This document shows positions 62,023 to 64,000 of a stretch of DNA of 64,000 bases, piece by piece. Every line of letters starts with the position of its first letter. Position 1 is the stretch's first letter. A program made the translations under genes and the position numbers. The notes below the pieces were generated by a model. The model did not search any database. It saw only the letters and a list, made by a program, of their open reading frames with translations, and was not told the DNA's origin. The DNA comes from Alkalihalobacterium elongatum. Its GTDB lineage: Bacteria; Bacillota; Bacilli; Bacillales; Bacillaceae_F. Where the stretch lies: assembly GCF_019024285.1 (NCBI RefSeq), contig NZ_WMKZ01000003.1, positions 62,001 through 126,000 of the forward strand. The letters run 5' to 3'.

Positions 62023-62859
62023 ATGAGTAAAGAAATTGTTTTAATCACTGGGACGAATAGTGGCTTCGGTTATTTATCCACACTCAAACTAGCATCACAA
62101 GGATATACTGTAATTGCTACGATGCGCAATTTATCCAAGCAGACGGCATTACGCAGTGAAGTGAAGCAAAAAAAATTAACGGATCGAATTGAAATTTTAC
62201 CATTAGACGTGACTAATCAAGAGCATATAGAACAGGTACAACAATATGTAGAAAGACAGTATGGAAAAATAGACATTTTAATAAATAATGCTGGCTATAG
62301 TACTGGAGGAATTACAGAGTTACTCGACCTTGAAGAGTGGAAAGCTCAATTTGAAACGAATCTTTTTGGAGTGATTGCAGTAACGAAAGCTTTTCTCCCT
62401 ATGATGCGAGAAAGGCGACAAGGAAAAATTATTAATATCGGAAGCATAAGTGGACATGTCGGTTTTCCAGGTCTAGGACCATATGTTTCTTCCAAATTCG
62501 CACTTTCTGGCTTTAGTGAGTCACTACGGTTAGAATTACTTCCATTTAACATCCATGTGAGTATAGTTGAACCTGGTTCATATAAAACTGACATTTGGGA
62601 GAAAGCATTAAGTAAAATAAATCTTACAACTGAAAGCGAATATGATGAATTTCTACAAAAGATATATGCAGAAGCTAAACGGTCTGGTGAACAAGCGGCT
62701 TGTCCTGATGAAGTTATCGAAGTCATCACCAACATTTGCCGTTCGAAAAATCCGAAATTTCGTTATCCTGTTGGAAAAGGAATTCGATCGGTAATTTTTA
62801 TGAAGAATATCCTTCCATGGTCATGGTTTGAAGCGATCGTTCGACGCAAGATGAAGTAG
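62023..62859 (+). CDS. Short-chain dehydrogenase/reductase
   Basis: This 278-residue SDR oxidoreductase has the dinucleotide motif TGTNSGFGYLS at the N-terminus, NNAGYSTGG, the catalytic serine region GSISGHVG and the YVSSKFALSG motif with the tyrosine and lysine. It should use NAD(P)H to reduce or oxidise a carbonyl/alcohol substrate. The substrate loop and C-terminus are not diagnostic. The ribosome site AAGGGGAGCGATC is good. It is a single gene with its own terminator, divergent from zagA with the Zur boxes between, so weak zinc control is possible but not shown. Confidence 0.9.
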   Translation: MSKEIVLITGTNSGFGYLSTLKLASQGYTVIATMRNLSKQTALRSEVKQKKLTDRIEILPLDVTNQEHIEQVQQYVERQYGKIDILINNAGYSTGGITELLDLEEWKAQFETNLFGVIAVTKAFLPMMRERRQGKIINIGSISGHVGFPGLGPYVSSKFALSGFSESLRLELLPFNIHVSIVEPGSYKTDIWEKALSKINLTTESEYDEFLQKIYAEAKRSGEQAACPDEVIEVITNICRSKNPKFRYPVGKGIRSVIFMKNILPWSWFEAIVRRKMK

Positions 62860-62969
62860 GGTGGTTTGAAGTTAGAGTCCAGTAATGTATGAAACGGTAA
62901 AAGTATGTTGACAGCAGAAGAAGGGTTTCATTTTTTCCAATAGACCAGTTGCTGAATAATTAACATAGA

Positions 62970-62999
62970 AAACAAGGTAAAAACTACCTTGTTTTTTTA
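62970..62999 (+). terminator. Intrinsic terminator after the SDR gene
   Basis: AAACAAGGTA pairs with TACCTTGTTT around AAAAC, followed by TTTTTT. Confidence 0.85.
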
Positions 63000-63089
63000 A
63001 TTTCATCCGAACAAATAAAAATAACACTTGGAATATAAATACATTCTCCTAATACATTGTACTATTAACTTCTTAGAGGATGTGAATAG

Positions 63090-63992
63090 ATGGCGACGAA
63101 AATATTTGTTGGAAACTATAAGGGCGGGGTAGGAAAAACAACGAGCATATATCAAATTGCATTACATCTGGTTGAAGAACATAAAAAAGTATTACTGATT
63201 GATTTAGATCCCCAATGTTCCCTAAGTGAGATTTGTTTGACTAGAGTCAATCGTTCTCTAGATGAACTAGAGCCAAATGAGTGTCTCAATTATGTATATG
63301 ACCTATGGTTACAGCAAAAAAAATATCCTGCCATTCAATTTTCATTCCAAATTTCAACATTAATTAAAACGACGGACAATAAGGTTGACTTTATTCCTTC
63401 AAATATTTTTTACCCAACAGGCGGTTTAGATGAAAAAGAAATGAACCTTAGCAACTCATTAGAAGATCTCGTGATTATGCAACAATTCCTCCAAACAACC
63501 AGGCTAGTAGATATGTATGACTTCATTTTATTTGATTGTCCTCCTAGTAATAATGTGATTACCCAAGGCTCCTTTTTGTGCTCTGATTATTACCTCATTC
63601 CAACAATCATCCAAACAATGAGCGTACGCGGCGTCGCCCACTATATTAAAACGGTTGAAAGCATCTATAAAAAGCATTGCACAAACAATCCAGAAGCAAC
63701 GTTAGCAAAAGCACTTTTTGGAGCGCAACCAAAGTTACTCGGTATAGTTGAAACACTGAAAAAAGTGACTGTGAAAAATCATGACGTACACAGTGACCTG
63801 AAGGCTGCTTTAACAACAGCAAACATCGAAACCGTTCTTTCAAAGCATATCGAAGGCAAGTATGTTTTTTCAACGATTATTCATAATAGTGAAACCATTG
63901 CTAGAGAGACAGCAAAAGGAAATAAAAGTGGAGATTATGGTGTACTTACGAATGAGATTTTAAGTTGTATAGAAGTTGACCAAATGAAATAG
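63090..63992 (+). CDS. Orphan ParA-family ATPase
   Basis: This 300-residue ParA/MinD-type ATPase has a deviant Walker A KGGVGKTT at residues 11-18, Walker A' LIDLDPQCSLSE and Walker B FILFDCPPS. Such proteins position plasmids, chromosomes or large complexes. No ParB gene or parS site is visible in the 15 bases that remain, so the partner, if any, is outside the window. It has an insertion-rich middle (about 60-130) compared with chromosomal Soj. The start has GAGGATGTGAATAG upstream. A chromosomal origin is unlikely here, because no gidA, rpmH or dnaA neighbours are seen. Confidence 0.85.
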   Translation: MATKIFVGNYKGGVGKTTSIYQIALHLVEEHKKVLLIDLDPQCSLSEICLTRVNRSLDELEPNECLNYVYDLWLQQKKYPAIQFSFQISTLIKTTDNKVDFIPSNIFYPTGGLDEKEMNLSNSLEDLVIMQQFLQTTRLVDMYDFILFDCPPSNNVITQGSFLCSDYYLIPTIIQTMSVRGVAHYIKTVESIYKKHCTNNPEATLAKALFGAQPKLLGIVETLKKVTVKNHDVHSDLKAALTTANIETVLSKHIEGKYVFSTIIHNSETIARETAKGNKSGDYGVLTNEILSCIEVDQMK

Positions 63993-64000
63993 CGAGGAGG

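Noticed and set aside
1-64000. CRISPR array, tRNA, rRNA or complete insertion sequence
   Set aside because: No regularly spaced repeats with unique spacers, no cloverleaf or rRNA sequence and no transposase gene were found by reading.

Overview
The window is AT-rich, low-GC Gram-positive DNA that fits the family Bacillaceae. Supporting genes are rocF with a sigma-54 type promoter, a HemAT aerotaxis sensor, the yhbD-yhbE-yhbF bactofilin locus, ktrA behind a c-di-AMP (ydaO-type) riboswitch, a ZagA/YciC-type CobW GTPase with two Zur boxes, exoA, ypvA, CspA, and sporulation-type PAS histidine kinases without response regulators. Small proteins of the BH0509, DUF6254 and CBO0543 kinds suggest a soil or alkaliphilic Bacillus relative. 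No rRNA, tRNA, CRISPR array or intact transposase was seen.

Layout. 0-6.5 kb: the 3' part of a type 1 BREX phage-defence locus (brxC, cut by the window edge, then pglX). It ends in a decayed second pglX 3' end bracketed by two hairpin repeats; pglZ and brxL do not follow. 6.5-13.3 kb: an R2-like ligand-binding oxidase (R2lox) diverges from an apparent operon of zinc alcohol dehydrogenase, SCP2 lipid-carrier protein, aldehyde dehydrogenase, ABC1/UbiB-type kinase and an unknown protein. A GAF-LuxR regulator follows in the opposite direction. 15.2-18.3 kb: a DUF6230 / DUF6114 / secreted-anchor trio that resembles a pair best known from actinobacteria. 18.6-26.1 kb: a sensory block with a multi-PAS histidine kinase, a membrane diguanylate cyclase, a PAS-GGDEF-EAL protein and HemAT. 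26.4-35.2 kb: a DinG-type helicase, arginase plus a YjiH membrane protein, a cold-shock protein, acyl-CoA and alcohol metabolism genes. 35.3-44.2 kb: small membrane and hypothetical proteins, a CorC/HlyC protein, a ferritin-like protein, an HExxH protein with a damaged start, and a DEDDh exonuclease. 44.6-46.7 kb: the bactofilin locus, with yhbE interrupted by one stop codon. 47-52 kb: an SF1 helicase, a His-rich lipoprotein and ktrA. 52-55 kb: a MerR regulator, crotonase and acyl-CoA ligase. 55-64 kb: exoA, a second PAS kinase, a glycosyltransferase, the Zur-controlled CobW GTPase, an SDR and an orphan ParA.

How the genes may work together. The R2lox block could form an oxidation chain (C-H oxidation or ligand modification, alcohol to aldehyde, aldehyde to acid) acting on a lipid carried by the SCP2 protein. 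That is inference from gene order. Its substrate is unknown, and it is the best candidate here for a poorly described system. The MerR/crotonase/ligase group looks like a fatty-acid or branched-chain catabolic unit with a MerR-type promoter.

Two families of dispersed non-coding repeats lie in intergenic gaps: hairpins built on GTGCCAGGCACCTTTAC, and a longer imperfect inverted repeat ending in GGCT and AGAGCC. Several genes carry visible lesions (a pglX remnant, yhbE, the HExxH gene, and a fragment near 31.8 kb).
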